Positions 25,030 through 34,040 of a stretch of 64,000 nucleotides of DNA are shown piece after piece. The translations under genes and the position numbers were made by a program. Positions within the stretch are counted from its first letter, which is position 1; each line of letters begins with the position of its first letter. The notes under the pieces are model-generated. The model was not told the origin of the DNA and did no database searches. It saw nothing but the letters and a program-made list of their open reading frames with translations. Origin of the DNA: Microbacterium natoriense (GTDB lineage: Bacteria > Actinomycetota > Actinomycetes > Actinomycetales > Microbacteriaceae); contig NZ_JAUSXV010000001.1 of assembly GCF_030816295.1 (NCBI RefSeq), forward strand, positions 62,001-126,000, in the 5' to 3' direction.

Positions 25030-26268
25030 ATGCCCTTCATGCGCACCCCCTCCGCTCGCGAGCACCGCGGCGATCTCGTGCTCGCCGGCGTCCTGCTCGT
25101 CGGCACGGTGCTCAGCGCTGCGCTCTCCTCGATCGCGCAGGTGTACGGCGATGAGGCCCAGGAACTGTGGACCGCCCTCGTCTACGCCGTGTTCATCGCG
25201 GTTCCTCTCGCCGTGCGTCGGCGTTGGCCGGGCATCGTCGCGATCGTCGTCTCACTCGCATACTTCGCCGCGGTCTCGCTGAAGGTGCCGGAGATCTTCG
25301 TCGGCAACATCTCGATGTTCGTCGCCCTGTACACGGTCGGCGCCTGGATGAACGACCGCCGCCGAGCCATGATCGTACGGATCGGGATCATCGTCGGCAT
25401 GTTCGTGTGGCTCATCATCACGATGTACCGCGACGCCATCACCGAGGCCGACAAGGCGGATGTCGCGGCGGGCCTGTTCTCTCCCTACATCGCGTACATG
25501 CTGATCCAGCTGCTGCTGAACATCCTGTACTTCGGCGGCGCCTACTACTTCGGCGAGCGGGCCTGGGCTGCAGCCGCCGAGCGAGCCGTACTCGAGGAGC
25601 GCACCGCCGAGCTGGAGCGCGAGCGCGAGGTCACCGCGGCGCAGGCGGTCGCCCTCGATCGGGTGCGCATCGCCCGCGAGCTGCACGACGTCGTCGCCCA
25701 TCACGTCTCGGTCATGGGCGTGCAGGCGGGCGCGGCGCGACTCGTGATCGAGCAGGACCCCGACGGCGCCCGCCAGCTGCTCACGGGCGTCGAGACCTCG
25801 GCGCGAGAGGCCATCCGCGAGCTGCACCAGCTTCTCGAGACCCTGCGCACCCCTGGCGGCGACGCGACCGAGACCGCGTCGACCCTCGGCCTCGACGACA
25901 TCGCCGAGCTCGCCGCCTCTTCCACGGAGGCGGGCCTGCCCGCCGACTACGCCGTGATCGGAGACCCCGTCCCGGTGCCGCCCATGATCGCGGTCAACCT
26001 GTACCGCATCGCCCAGGAGTCGCTCACGAACGCGCGCCGCCACGCCGGAGCCGGCGCCACCGCCGATGTGCGGGTGCGGTACGACGACGACGGTGTCGAA
26101 GTCGAGATCGTGAACACGGGCCGCAGCATCGTGAACCTCCGTCCCGGCCTCGGCCAGCTCGGCATGCGCGAGCGGGCGACCGCGTCGGGGGGCACGCTCG
26201 AGGTGACTCCGCGGCCCAGCGGCGGACTGCGGGTGCGGGCCCGGGTTCCCCTGGAGGCACGCGCGTGA
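25030..26268 (+). CDS. Sensor histidine kinase, NarL/DesK (HisKA_3) type
   Basis: Membrane sensor of 412 residues. Five or so N-terminal helices (about 15-180) form the sensor, then a coiled coil (AERAVLEERTAELERERE). The HisKA_3 dimerisation domain has the phosphorylated His in IARELHDVVAHHVSVMGVQA, and the ATPase domain shows LTNARRHAGA (N box) and GLGQLGMRERATASGG (G box). The stop overlaps the response-regulator GTG. No long extracytoplasmic loop is present, so it may sense the membrane itself. Confidence 0.93.
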   Translation: MPFMRTPSAREHRGDLVLAGVLLVGTVLSAALSSIAQVYGDEAQELWTALVYAVFIAVPLAVRRRWPGIVAIVVSLAYFAAVSLKVPEIFVGNISMFVALYTVGAWMNDRRRAMIVRIGIIVGMFVWLIITMYRDAITEADKADVAAGLFSPYIAYMLIQLLLNILYFGGAYYFGERAWAAAAERAVLEERTAELEREREVTAAQAVALDRVRIARELHDVVAHHVSVMGVQAGAARLVIEQDPDGARQLLTGVETSAREAIRELHQLLETLRTPGGDATETASTLGLDDIAELAASSTEAGLPADYAVIGDPVPVPPMIAVNLYRIAQESLTNARRHAGAGATADVRVRYDDDGVEVEIVNTGRSIVNLRPGLGQLGMRERATASGGTLEVTPRPSGGLRVRARVPLEARA

Positions 26269-26987
26269 TCCGGGTGCTGCTGGTCGACGACCACGCCATG
26301 CTGCGGGCCGGATTCCGCACGATCCTCGAGAGCCAGCCCGACATCACCGTCGTCGGCGAGGCGGGCACCGGAGCGGATGCCGTCGACCAGGCATCGACGC
26401 TGCTCCCCGACGTCATCACGATGGACGTGCAGATGCCCGACATGGACGGCATCGAGGCCACCCGCCGTATCGTCGCCGACCCGCGGGTATCTTCCGCCAT
26501 CGCGATCGTGACGACCTTCGACCGCGACGACTACCTCTTCCAGGCGCTGGACGCAGGGGCCGCGGGATTCCTCCTCAAGAACGCCGGACCGGAAGACCTC
26601 ATCACCGCGGTCCGCGCACTCGCCGCAGGCGACGGGATGCTGTCGCCCGAGGTGACGCGACGCGTGCTCGCTCGATTCGCCACGACGCCCGGGATCCGCA
26701 GCCGGACCGACCGACACGACGCACCCGCGGCGGTCGCGGCATCCGCTCCCGGTACCGCAACGCGCCCGTCGTCCACCACGCCGGTCGTGCTGGCCGAGCC
26801 CCTCACCGACCGCGAGGCCGAAGTGCTCGTGCTGCTCGCCGACGCCCGCAGCAACGCGGAGATCGCGACCGCCCTGTACATCGGCGAGGCGACCGTGAAG
26901 ACGCACGTGTCGAGGATCCTGCAGAAGCTGGGCGCCCGCGACCGGGTGCAGGCCGTCGTGACGGCGCACCGGCTGGGGCTCGCCTAG
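26265..26987 (+). CDS. Response regulator, NarL/FixJ family
   Basis: Regulator of 240 residues. The receiver domain has the acidic pair DDH (8-10), phosphorylated Asp in ITMDVQMPDMDG, and Lys in FLLKNAGP. The C-terminal LuxR-type helix-turn-helix has LTDREAEVLVLLADARSNAE and GEATVKTHVSRILQKLGARD. An unusually long Ala/Pro/Ser/Thr-rich linker (about 145-170) joins them. Its GTG overlaps the kinase stop. Targets may include the downstream transporter genes on the same strand; this is not shown. Confidence 0.93.
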   Translation: MIRVLLVDDHAMLRAGFRTILESQPDITVVGEAGTGADAVDQASTLLPDVITMDVQMPDMDGIEATRRIVADPRVSSAIAIVTTFDRDDYLFQALDAGAAGFLLKNAGPEDLITAVRALAAGDGMLSPEVTRRVLARFATTPGIRSRTDRHDAPAAVAASAPGTATRPSSTTPVVLAEPLTDREAEVLVLLADARSNAEIATALYIGEATVKTHVSRILQKLGARDRVQAVVTAHRLGLA

Positions 26988-27023
26988 ACCGGCACCGGAG
27001 CGACCAGCGATAACCTCGGAGGC

Positions 27024-28205
27024 ATGCCCGAGGCCGCACCGTTGACCCGCCCGATCACGGCCGGCGTCGTCACCGCCCTCGTCGGATTCACGAGCTCTTT
27101 CGCCGTGGTGCTCACGGGGCTGTCCGCCGTCGGCGCGACGCCCGCGCAGGCTGCGAGCGGGCTGCTCGCGGTGTGCCTCACGATGGGCGTCGCGTGCGTT
27201 GTGCTCGCCTGGCGGTATCGGATGCCGATCACCGTCGCCTGGTCCACCCCCGGGGCCGCCCTGCTCGCCGCGACCGGCGCGGTGGAGGGCGGATGGTCAG
27301 CAGCCGTCGGCGCGTTCCTCCTCACCGGCGCGCTGATCCTGCTGACCGCCCTGTGGCCCGCTCTCGGGGCCCTGATCGCGCGCATCCCGCCGTCCATCGC
27401 TCAGGCGATGCTCGCCGGGGTCCTCCTTCCGCTGTGCCTCGCACCGATCACGGGCCTCGTCGAGAACCTCTGGGGCGTCGTGCCGGTCGTACTCACCTGG
27501 CTGGTGTTCGCGCGGCTCGCGCCACGCTGGGCCGTGCCGCTCGCGTTCGTCGCGGCATCCGTCGTCGTCGCGATCTCGCTCGTGCAGACCGGATCCCCCG
27601 TCGACCCTGCCCTGCTGCTGCCACGGATCGAGCTGACGGCGCCCACGTTCTCCCTGGGCGCCGCGGTCGGCATCGCCCTGCCGCTGTTCATCGTGACCAT
27701 GGCCTCGCAGAACGTGCCGGGAATCGCCATCATGCGCAGCTTCGGCTACGAGGTCCCCTGGCGGCCGGCGATGCTCGTGACCGGGCTCGGCACCGCGCTC
27801 GGCGCCACCGCGGGCGGTCACGCGATCAACCTCGCCGCCATCAGCGCCGCTCTCGCGGCCGCCCCCGATGCCGATCCGGACCCGAAGCGCCGCTGGATCG
27901 CCGGCGTCTCGACCGGTGTTTCCTATCTCGTGCTCGGCGGATTCTCAGCGGCGTTCGCCGCTCTGGTGCTGCTGGCTCCGCAGGCCGTCATCCCGGCGGT
28001 CGCCGGCCTCGCCCTGTTCGCAGCCTTCGGCTCGGCCGTGCAGCAGGCCATCGACGACCCCGGCGAGCGTCTGCCCGCGGTCGCGACCTTCCTCGTCGCG
28101 GCATCCGGAATCGCCGTGCTGGGAGTGAGCGCCGCCTTCTGGGCTCTCGTCGCCGGCCTGCTCGTGCGGGCGGTGCTGCACGCGGGGAAGCGCCCACAGG
28201 GTTAG
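27024..28205 (+). CDS. Benzoate/H+ symporter BenE-family membrane protein
   Basis: Integral membrane protein of 393 residues with about 12 helices. BenE-type sequence is evident in PITAGVVTALVGFTSSFAVV at the start, TVAWSTPGAALLAATGAVEG, AQAMLAGVLLPLCLAPITGL and GGHAINLAAISAALAAAPDA. Members take up benzoate or related aromatic acids, but many annotated as BenE are untested, and no aromatic catabolic genes are nearby. Confidence 0.85.
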   Translation: MPEAAPLTRPITAGVVTALVGFTSSFAVVLTGLSAVGATPAQAASGLLAVCLTMGVACVVLAWRYRMPITVAWSTPGAALLAATGAVEGGWSAAVGAFLLTGALILLTALWPALGALIARIPPSIAQAMLAGVLLPLCLAPITGLVENLWGVVPVVLTWLVFARLAPRWAVPLAFVAASVVVAISLVQTGSPVDPALLLPRIELTAPTFSLGAAVGIALPLFIVTMASQNVPGIAIMRSFGYEVPWRPAMLVTGLGTALGATAGGHAINLAAISAALAAAPDADPDPKRRWIAGVSTGVSYLVLGGFSAAFAALVLLAPQAVIPAVAGLALFAAFGSAVQQAIDDPGERLPAVATFLVAASGIAVLGVSAAFWALVAGLLVRAVLHAGKRPQG

Positions 28206-28214
28206 CGTGGAACC

Positions 28215-29354
28215 GTGACCGCCCCCGGATTCTTCGACGCCCGGCCCCTCGTCGATCCCGTCGACAACGCCGAGGTCGCGCGGTTCGCCCGCGCGCAGCG
28301 CACGTCGCAAGCCTCGGGCGCGCAGGTCGCCATGTACATCATCCTCGGCGTCCTCCTCGCCTTCTTCGTGCTTCCGATCATCTACGTGATGGCGATGGGT
28401 CTCGGCTACGCGATCGCCCGCGGCACGGGTGCGGCTGTCGCCGCGCTCGTCGCCACCGTGTTCACGGGTGGACTCGTCACGCTCGCCGTGATCGCGGCAC
28501 AGCGCGGCAGGGCGGCACGCGAACTCGCGAGCTACCGGCTCTCCGGCTTCGCCGCCGCGAACTCGATGGAGTACTTCGCCAAGCTCGACGCCCCACCGCT
28601 GCCGGGCATGATCTATTCGCACGGAACGAGCCGCATGTCGACCGACGTCGTGCGCGGTACCACCCCTCGTTTCGTCGAGTTCGGCAACTATCAGTACACG
28701 ACCAGCAACGGCAAGAACTCGACCACCCACCGCTGGGGCTACGTCGCGATCAAGCTCGACGTGCCGCTGCCGCACATCGTGCTCGATGCGCTGAGCGACA
28801 ACACACTGGGATCCGACGTGGCCGCGGGATTCTCCCGCGAGCAGCGGCTGTCGCTCGAGGGCGACTTCGACCGGTACTTCTCGCTGTTCTGCCCGTCGGG
28901 CTATGAGGTCGACGCGCTCTACCTGTTCGCCCCCGATGTCATGGCGCGCTTCATCGACAACCTCGCGCAGCTCAACGTCGAGATCGTCGACGACTGGATG
29001 TTCTTCTACACGCGTCGCCCGGTGTCGACGCTGGACCCCGCGACCTGGTCGTGGCTGTTCGGCGCCGTCGGCGCAATGATGACCAAGCTCGACCAGTGGG
29101 CGCGCTGGCGCGACGACCGGCTGCGAGCGATGGCGCAGCCCGTCGTCGCGACGCCTTCGGCTGCGGCATCCGCTCTGCCCTTCGCACCGCCGGCCGCGCT
29201 GCTCACCCCGCCGCCGCCGGGTGTCGCCCCGCCGGGTCAGCGCCTGCGCACCCGGAGCCCGTGGCTGATCATCACGATCCTCCTCGTCGTGGCGGGCGGG
29301 ATGGCGCTGCTGCCCTTCGCCTTCGCCGTCATCGCGGTGCTCTTCGCGCGCTGA
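28215..29354 (+). CDS. Hypothetical membrane protein with large central domain
   Basis: Protein of 379 residues from a GTG at 28215. Two helices at about 38-60 and 68-92 precede a soluble domain (95-300) that includes FAAANSMEYFAKLDAPPLPG, VEFGNYQYTTSNGKNSTTHR and FSREQRLSLEGDFDRYFSLF. A Pro/Ala-rich linker and one C-terminal helix follow. It resembles uncharacterised actinobacterial membrane proteins; I know no function. It lies just before the ABC exporter genes on the same strand. Confidence 0.65.
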   Translation: MTAPGFFDARPLVDPVDNAEVARFARAQRTSQASGAQVAMYIILGVLLAFFVLPIIYVMAMGLGYAIARGTGAAVAALVATVFTGGLVTLAVIAAQRGRAARELASYRLSGFAAANSMEYFAKLDAPPLPGMIYSHGTSRMSTDVVRGTTPRFVEFGNYQYTTSNGKNSTTHRWGYVAIKLDVPLPHIVLDALSDNTLGSDVAAGFSREQRLSLEGDFDRYFSLFCPSGYEVDALYLFAPDVMARFIDNLAQLNVEIVDDWMFFYTRRPVSTLDPATWSWLFGAVGAMMTKLDQWARWRDDRLRAMAQPVVATPSAAASALPFAPPAALLTPPPPGVAPPGQRLRTRSPWLIITILLVVAGGMALLPFAFAVIAVLFAR

Positions 29355-29465
29355 TCCACCCTCAGGGGGACTCCGCGGCAATCCCCCGTGCGGAGGATGC
29401 CCCCGCGTGGCCTGCGGTCATAGCGTGAAGCCATGCGATGCACTGACCGAACGGAGTGAGCCGAA

Positions 29466-30362
29466 GTGACCACAGGAAAGCTCGAATTGAGCGGCATCAC
29501 CAAGAGCTATGGCTCGCGGCTCGTGCTCGACGACGTCTCGTTCCAGGTCGCCCCCGGGCGCCTCACGGGCTTCGTCGGCGGCAACGGAGCCGGCAAGACG
29601 ACGACCATGCGGATCGTGCTCGGCCTGCTATCGGCCGACGGCGGACGTGTCGAGCTCGACGGCTCGCCGCTCACCGCCGAGGACCGCAGGCACTTCGGCT
29701 ACATGCCGGAGGAGCGCGGTCTGTATCCGAAGATGAAGGTGCTGGAGCAGATCGTCTACCTCGCGCGACTGCACGGATTCAGCAAGGCGGATGCCGCGGC
29801 TCGTGCCACGGCCCTTCTCACCGAACTCGGTCTCGACGCCCGCCTGAACGACACCATCGAGTCGCTCTCGCTCGGCAACCAGCAGCGTGCGCAGATCGCA
29901 GCGTCCCTCGTGCACGATCCCGAGGTGCTGATCCTCGACGAGCCGTTCTCCGGTCTCGACCCCCTCGCGGTCGACGTGGTCGCGGGAGTACTGCAGGCGA
30001 GCGCCGCGAAGGGCGCCTCGATCCTGTTCTCCTCTCACCAGCTCGACGTCGTCGAGCGGCTCTGCGACGACCTCGTGATCCTCGCCGGCGGCACGATCCG
30101 CGCGTCCGGATCCCGCGACGCGCTGCGCGCCGAGCACGCCGGCGACCGCTACGAGCTGGTGTCGGCGGGCGACGCCGGCTGGCTGCGCACCGAGCCGGGC
30201 GTGACGGTGCTCGATTTCGAAGGCGGGTACGCCCTGTTCGAGGCCGAGAGCGCCGACGTCGCGCAGCGCGTGCTGCGTGCCGCAGTCGACCGCGGCGATG
30301 TCGCGAGCTTCGCCCCCAAGCATCCGTCTCTCGCCCAGATCTTCAAGGAGGTCATCCAGTGA
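29466..30362 (+). CDS. ABC exporter ATPase, NatA type
   Basis: ATPase subunit of 298 residues: Walker A GGNGAGKTT (about 38-46), signature SLGNQQRAQIA, Walker B VLILDEPFSGLD and switch His in ILFSSHQLDVVERL. The C-terminal 75 residues carry the extension typical of NatA-like/DUF4162 exporter ATPases. The GTG at 29466 starts it, and the last bases contain the ribosome site (AAGGAGG) for the permease. Substrate unknown; NatAB members export sodium or drugs. Confidence 0.9.
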   Translation: MTTGKLELSGITKSYGSRLVLDDVSFQVAPGRLTGFVGGNGAGKTTTMRIVLGLLSADGGRVELDGSPLTAEDRRHFGYMPEERGLYPKMKVLEQIVYLARLHGFSKADAAARATALLTELGLDARLNDTIESLSLGNQQRAQIAASLVHDPEVLILDEPFSGLDPLAVDVVAGVLQASAAKGASILFSSHQLDVVERLCDDLVILAGGTIRASGSRDALRAEHAGDRYELVSAGDAGWLRTEPGVTVLDFEGGYALFEAESADVAQRVLRAAVDRGDVASFAPKHPSLAQIFKEVIQ

Positions 30363-31444
30363 ACCCTTCGACCGGCTCAGGGACCCAGGCTGTCTGGCTC
30401 GTCGCCGAGCGCGAGATCGCCTCGAAGCTGCGCAGCAAGACGTTCCTGATCTCCACCGGCATCCTGCTTCTCATCGCGCTCGCCGGCATCCTGATCGGCG
30501 GGTTCGCCAGCAAGAACCCCGAGGCCACCGCCGTGGCCGCGACCTCGCAGACGATCGCCGCCGTCGAGGCGCTGCCGAACGTCGAGGTCACCGAGGTGGC
30601 CGACCGCGGAGAGGCCGAGAAGCTCGTCCGCTCGGAGGACGTCGAGGCGGCCGTGCTGCCTGACGACGGCCCGCTCGGCTACACCGTGATCGCGCTCACC
30701 GATGCACCGGGCAGCATCGTCAGCGGGCTGTCGGTCTCGCCGTCCGTCGAGATCCTGGAACCGGCGACCACCAACCCGCTGCTGCGGTACTTCATCGCGA
30801 TCGGCTTCGGTCTGGTGTTCTTCATGGCCGCGTCGACGTTCGGCGCCACGATCGCGCAGAGCGTGGTCGAAGAGAAGCAGACCCGCGTCGTCGAGGTGCT
30901 GCTGTCGTCGATCTCGGCGCGCACGCTGCTCGCCGGGAAGGTGATCGGCAACACGGTGCTGGCGATGGCGCAGATCATCGCCCTCGCCGCGATCGCCACG
31001 GTGGGGCTCATCATCACCGGGCAGAACGCGGTGCTCGCCGGTCTCGGCGCCCCGATCATCTGGTTCGCCGTGTTCTTCCTGTTCGGCTTCGTGCTGCTGG
31101 CAGCGCTCTACGCTGCAGCAGCGTCGATGGTGTCGCGCATGGAGGACATCGGATCGACCACGACGCCGATCATGATGCTCGTGATGGCGCCGTACTTCCT
31201 GGTGATCTTCTTCAACGACAACCCCCTCGTGCTGACGATCATGTCGTACGTGCCGTTCTCGGCTCCGGTGGGGATGCCGATGCGACTGTTCGTCGGCGAG
31301 GCGCAGTGGTGGGAGCCGCTGATCAGCCTCGTGATCCTGCTCGCCTCCTGCGTCGCCGCGATCATGATCGGCGCGAAGATCTACGAGAACTCGCTGCTGC
31401 GCATGGGTACCAGGGTCAAGCTGGCGGAGGCGCTGCGCGGCTGA
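30359..31444 (+). CDS. ABC exporter permease, NatB/ABC-2 type, with repeat-encoded N-terminus
   Basis: Permease of 361 residues: helix at about 30-50, an extracytoplasmic domain (60-140) and five C-terminal helices, with VVEEKQTRVVEVLLSSISAR between helices as in NatB. The GTG overlaps the ATPase stop (GTGA) and has a perfect ribosome site. The first residues after the start, NPSTGSGTQA, are encoded by a dispersed repeat at 30364-30386, which looks inserted or captured. Forms a complete exporter with the gene before it. Confidence 0.9.
   Translation: MNPSTGSGTQAVWLVAEREIASKLRSKTFLISTGILLLIALAGILIGGFASKNPEATAVAATSQTIAAVEALPNVEVTEVADRGEAEKLVRSEDVEAAVLPDDGPLGYTVIALTDAPGSIVSGLSVSPSVEILEPATTNPLLRYFIAIGFGLVFFMAASTFGATIAQSVVEEKQTRVVEVLLSSISARTLLAGKVIGNTVLAMAQIIALAAIATVGLIITGQNAVLAGLGAPIIWFAVFFLFGFVLLAALYAAAASMVSRMEDIGSTTTPIMMLVMAPYFLVIFFNDNPLVLTIMSYVPFSAPVGMPMRLFVGEAQWWEPLISLVILLASCVAAIMIGAKIYENSLLRMGTRVKLAEALRG
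30364..30386 (+). repeat. Short dispersed repeat (CCCTTCGAC...CAGGGACCC) at the NatB start
   Basis: A 23-base element opening CCCTTCGACCGGCTCAGGG begins two codons into the permease gene. It matches copies at 33670-33692 (20 of 23 bases) and, on the other strand, 34018-34038. The family motif CCCTTCGACAAGCTCAGGG is common in actinobacterial genomes from memory. Confidence 0.65.
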
Positions 31445-31461
31445 CTCGCCCGGCCCGATCA

Positions 31462-31560
31462 CCGAGACCCCCTGTTGCCACCGAGACCCCCAGCTGCAAC
31501 CGGGGGTCTCGGTGGCAACGGGGGGTCTCGGCGTGACGCGACGTCGGCAGCTGGGGGTCT
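31462..31560. repeat. Large composite palindrome between natB-like and putA (convergent)
   Basis: The 11-mer CCGAGACCCCC occurs at 31462 and 31481, and its complement at 31502 and 31521. Together they form 30-base arms (31462-31491 and 31502-31531) matching at 29 positions around a 10-base centre. A further 14-base segment at 31547-31560 can pair with 31484-31497, offering an alternative fold. The site lies between two convergent genes, so a two-way transcription stop is plausible. No gene is visible in the 186-base gap. Confidence 0.75.
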
Positions 31561-33668
31561 GGCCGGCGTCAGAGGGTGCCGGCGTTGGGGCGGCGGCACC
31601 GGGGGAAGCGGGGATCGTCCCGCGATGGGTTCAGATCACGCCGTCGGCCAACGCGGTCGGGTTGCCGAAGCGGTGGTTGGTGATCGACACGGCCTGCTCG
31701 TGCATGAACGGCAGCATCTCGACGCGGCCGGCGCCGGTCACGGCGTGCGACCAGACGGCGACGTCGGGGATCCCACCGAGAGCCTCGAACAGGGGGGCCG
31801 GGTCGCCGCCGACGAGACGGACGCGCTGCCAGGTGTGCGCGGCCTTCGCCTGAGCCTTCGCGACGTGCTTGACCCACGAGGCATCCTTCTCGTGCGTGAC
31901 GGCGATGCCCGCTGTGCGCAGCGCCTTCTCGACCGATGAGGGCAGGGCGGGTGCCGAAACCGTGAACGGGCTTCCGCTGCGCAGGGCCGCGGCCAGGACG
32001 CGGATGCCGTCGGCGAGAGGCGCCTGCTCGGCGATGCGCACGTCGACGGCGGTCGGACGGTAGCGGAACACGTTGCGTTCGACTCCGAGGCCGGACTTGT
32101 CGCTGATCACGCCGAAATCGTTCGTCCAGGCCTGCTCATCGGAGGCCGCAGCGGAGCGCAGCCACTCGGCTTCCGCCGCGTCGAGCACACCGTCGGCGGC
32201 GGCGAGCAGCCGGGCGACCGGCTCCGAGACGGCGGCGCCGGGCGCTGCAGCGGGAAGCTCGGCGGGCGTCCACTCCCCCAGGCCGAACAGATAGTTCGGG
32301 CCGCCGGCCTTGGCGCCGGCGCCCACGGCCGAGCGCTTCCATCCGCCGAAGGGTTGACGCTGCACGATCGCACCCGTGATGCCGCGGTTCACATAGAGGT
32401 TACCGGCCTCGACGCGGTCGAGCCACGTGGCGACCTCATCGGAGTCGAGCGAGTGCAGCCCTGCGGTTAGGCCGTAGTCGACGGCGTTCTGCAGGCGGAA
32501 TGGCCTCGTCGAGGTCCTTCGCGCGCATGACGCCGAGCACCGGGCCGAAGAACTCGGTCATGTGCGTCGTGGATCCGGGGGCGACTCCGGTCTTCACGCC
32601 GGGAGTCCACTGCCGGCCCTCGTCGTCGAGCTTCTTCGGCTCGACGAGCCAGCGCTCGCCCCGCTCGAGGGTCGTGAGGGCCTTGAGCAGCTTGCCGTTC
32701 GCAGGCTCGATGATCGGGCCCATCTGGGTGGCCGGGTCGCTCGGCAGGCCGACGCGCATCGAGGTCACGGCGTCGACGAGCTGGCGCTCGAACCTCTTCG
32801 AGTCGGCGACCGAGCCGACGAGGATCGCGAGCGATGCCGCAGAGCACTTCTGCCCCGCGTGACCGAAGGCGCTGCGCGCCACGTCTGCGGCGGCGAGGTC
32901 GAGATCGGCCGACGGCGTCACGATGATCGCGTTCTTGCCGCTCGTCTCGGCGAGCAGCGGCAGATCCGAGCGGAACGAGCGGAACAGCTGGGCGGTCTCG
33001 TACGCGCCGGTGAGGATCACCCGGTCGACGATCGGGCTCGAGACGAGCTGCGTGCCGAGCTCGCGCGAGCCGAGATCGACGAGCGCGAGCAGGTCGCGCG
33101 GCACGCCCGCAGCCCACAGCGCCTCGACCATCACGGCTCCGCAGCGCTGGGTGAGCTTGGCGGGCTTGATGACCGCGGCCGAGCCGGACGCGAGGGCGGC
33201 GAGCACACCGCCGGCGGGGATCGCGACGGGGAAGTTCCACGGCGGGGTGACGACCGTGACCTTCGACGGAACGAACTCCGCACCGGGGATCTTCTCGAGA
33301 TCGAGGGCGCGCTCGGCGTAGTAGTGCGCGAAGTCGATCGCCTCGGAGACCTCGGGGTCGGCCTCGGCGATGGTCTTGCCCGCCTCGTGAGCCATGATCT
33401 CGATGAGCTGGCCCCGTCGCGCGGCCAGCTCGGCGCCCGCACGGTGCAGTACGGCGGCGCGGTCGGCGGCAGGCAGCGCGGCCCACTTCTCGGCGGCGGC
33501 GGATGCGGCGGCGAACACGTCATCGAGCTGCGCGGGCGACTCGACGCGCGCAGCCGCGATGGCCCCTTCGCCCAACGTCGTGCTCACACTGCGGCGCAGG
33601 ATCTCGCGCCCCCACGCGCGGTTCGCGGCGAGCGCCGGATCGGTGTCGGCCTGGTTGTGGAAGCCGGT

Positions 33669-33693
33669 GCCCGTCGACGGGCTCTGGGACCCA
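33669..33693 (+). repeat. Dispersed repeat inside putA, antisense orientation
   Basis: Twenty-three bases at 33670-33692 match the repeat at 30364-30386 in 20 positions. It runs opposite to putA and is translated as part of a linker reading GSQSPSTGTGFHNQ between the two enzyme domains. Confidence 0.55.
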
Positions 33694-34017
33694 GCGGATT
33701 CCGCCTCCTCCGCGCGGTTCTGCACGCGGTGCGGGGCCGGAACCCCGCGGTCGGCCTCGAGGCCGGCGAGCGAGCGTTCGAAGCGCTCGCGCTCGCGCGT
33801 CAGCAGAGCGGGGTTCGAGGCGAGCTCGAACACCGCGGACATGAAGTTCTCGGGGCTCGCGTTCTCTTCGAGCCGGCGCACGAGGTACGCGATCGCGACG
33901 TCGAACTCGGCCGGGTTCACGACCGGCGTGTAGAGCAGCAGGCGGCCGACGTCCTTGCGGACCGCCTCGGCCTGGCCGGTGGCCATGCCCAGCAGCATCT
34001 CGTACTCGACGGGCGCC

Positions 34018-34040
34018 TGCCCTGAGCTTGTCGAAGGGTC
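34018..34040 (-). repeat. Dispersed repeat inside putA, sense orientation
   Basis: The minus strand reads CCCTTCGACAAGCTCAGGG, the consensus form of the repeat. In putA it encodes PSTSSGQA between LLAKARGVTD and VEYEMLLGMATGQAEAV, a place where PutA proteins normally run straight on. The frame is preserved, so it looks like a tolerated insertion near the end of the proline dehydrogenase domain. Confidence 0.7.

Noticed and set aside
31631..32392. Separate 253-residue gene starting at an internal Met
   Set aside because: It is the C-terminal end of PutA in a shifted frame; conserved PutA sequence continues upstream of the Met to the frameshift.
32494..32498. Programmed ribosomal frameshift in putA
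   Set aside because: No slippery heptamer or downstream structure is evident, and PutA families are not known to use one; mutation or sequencing error is simpler.
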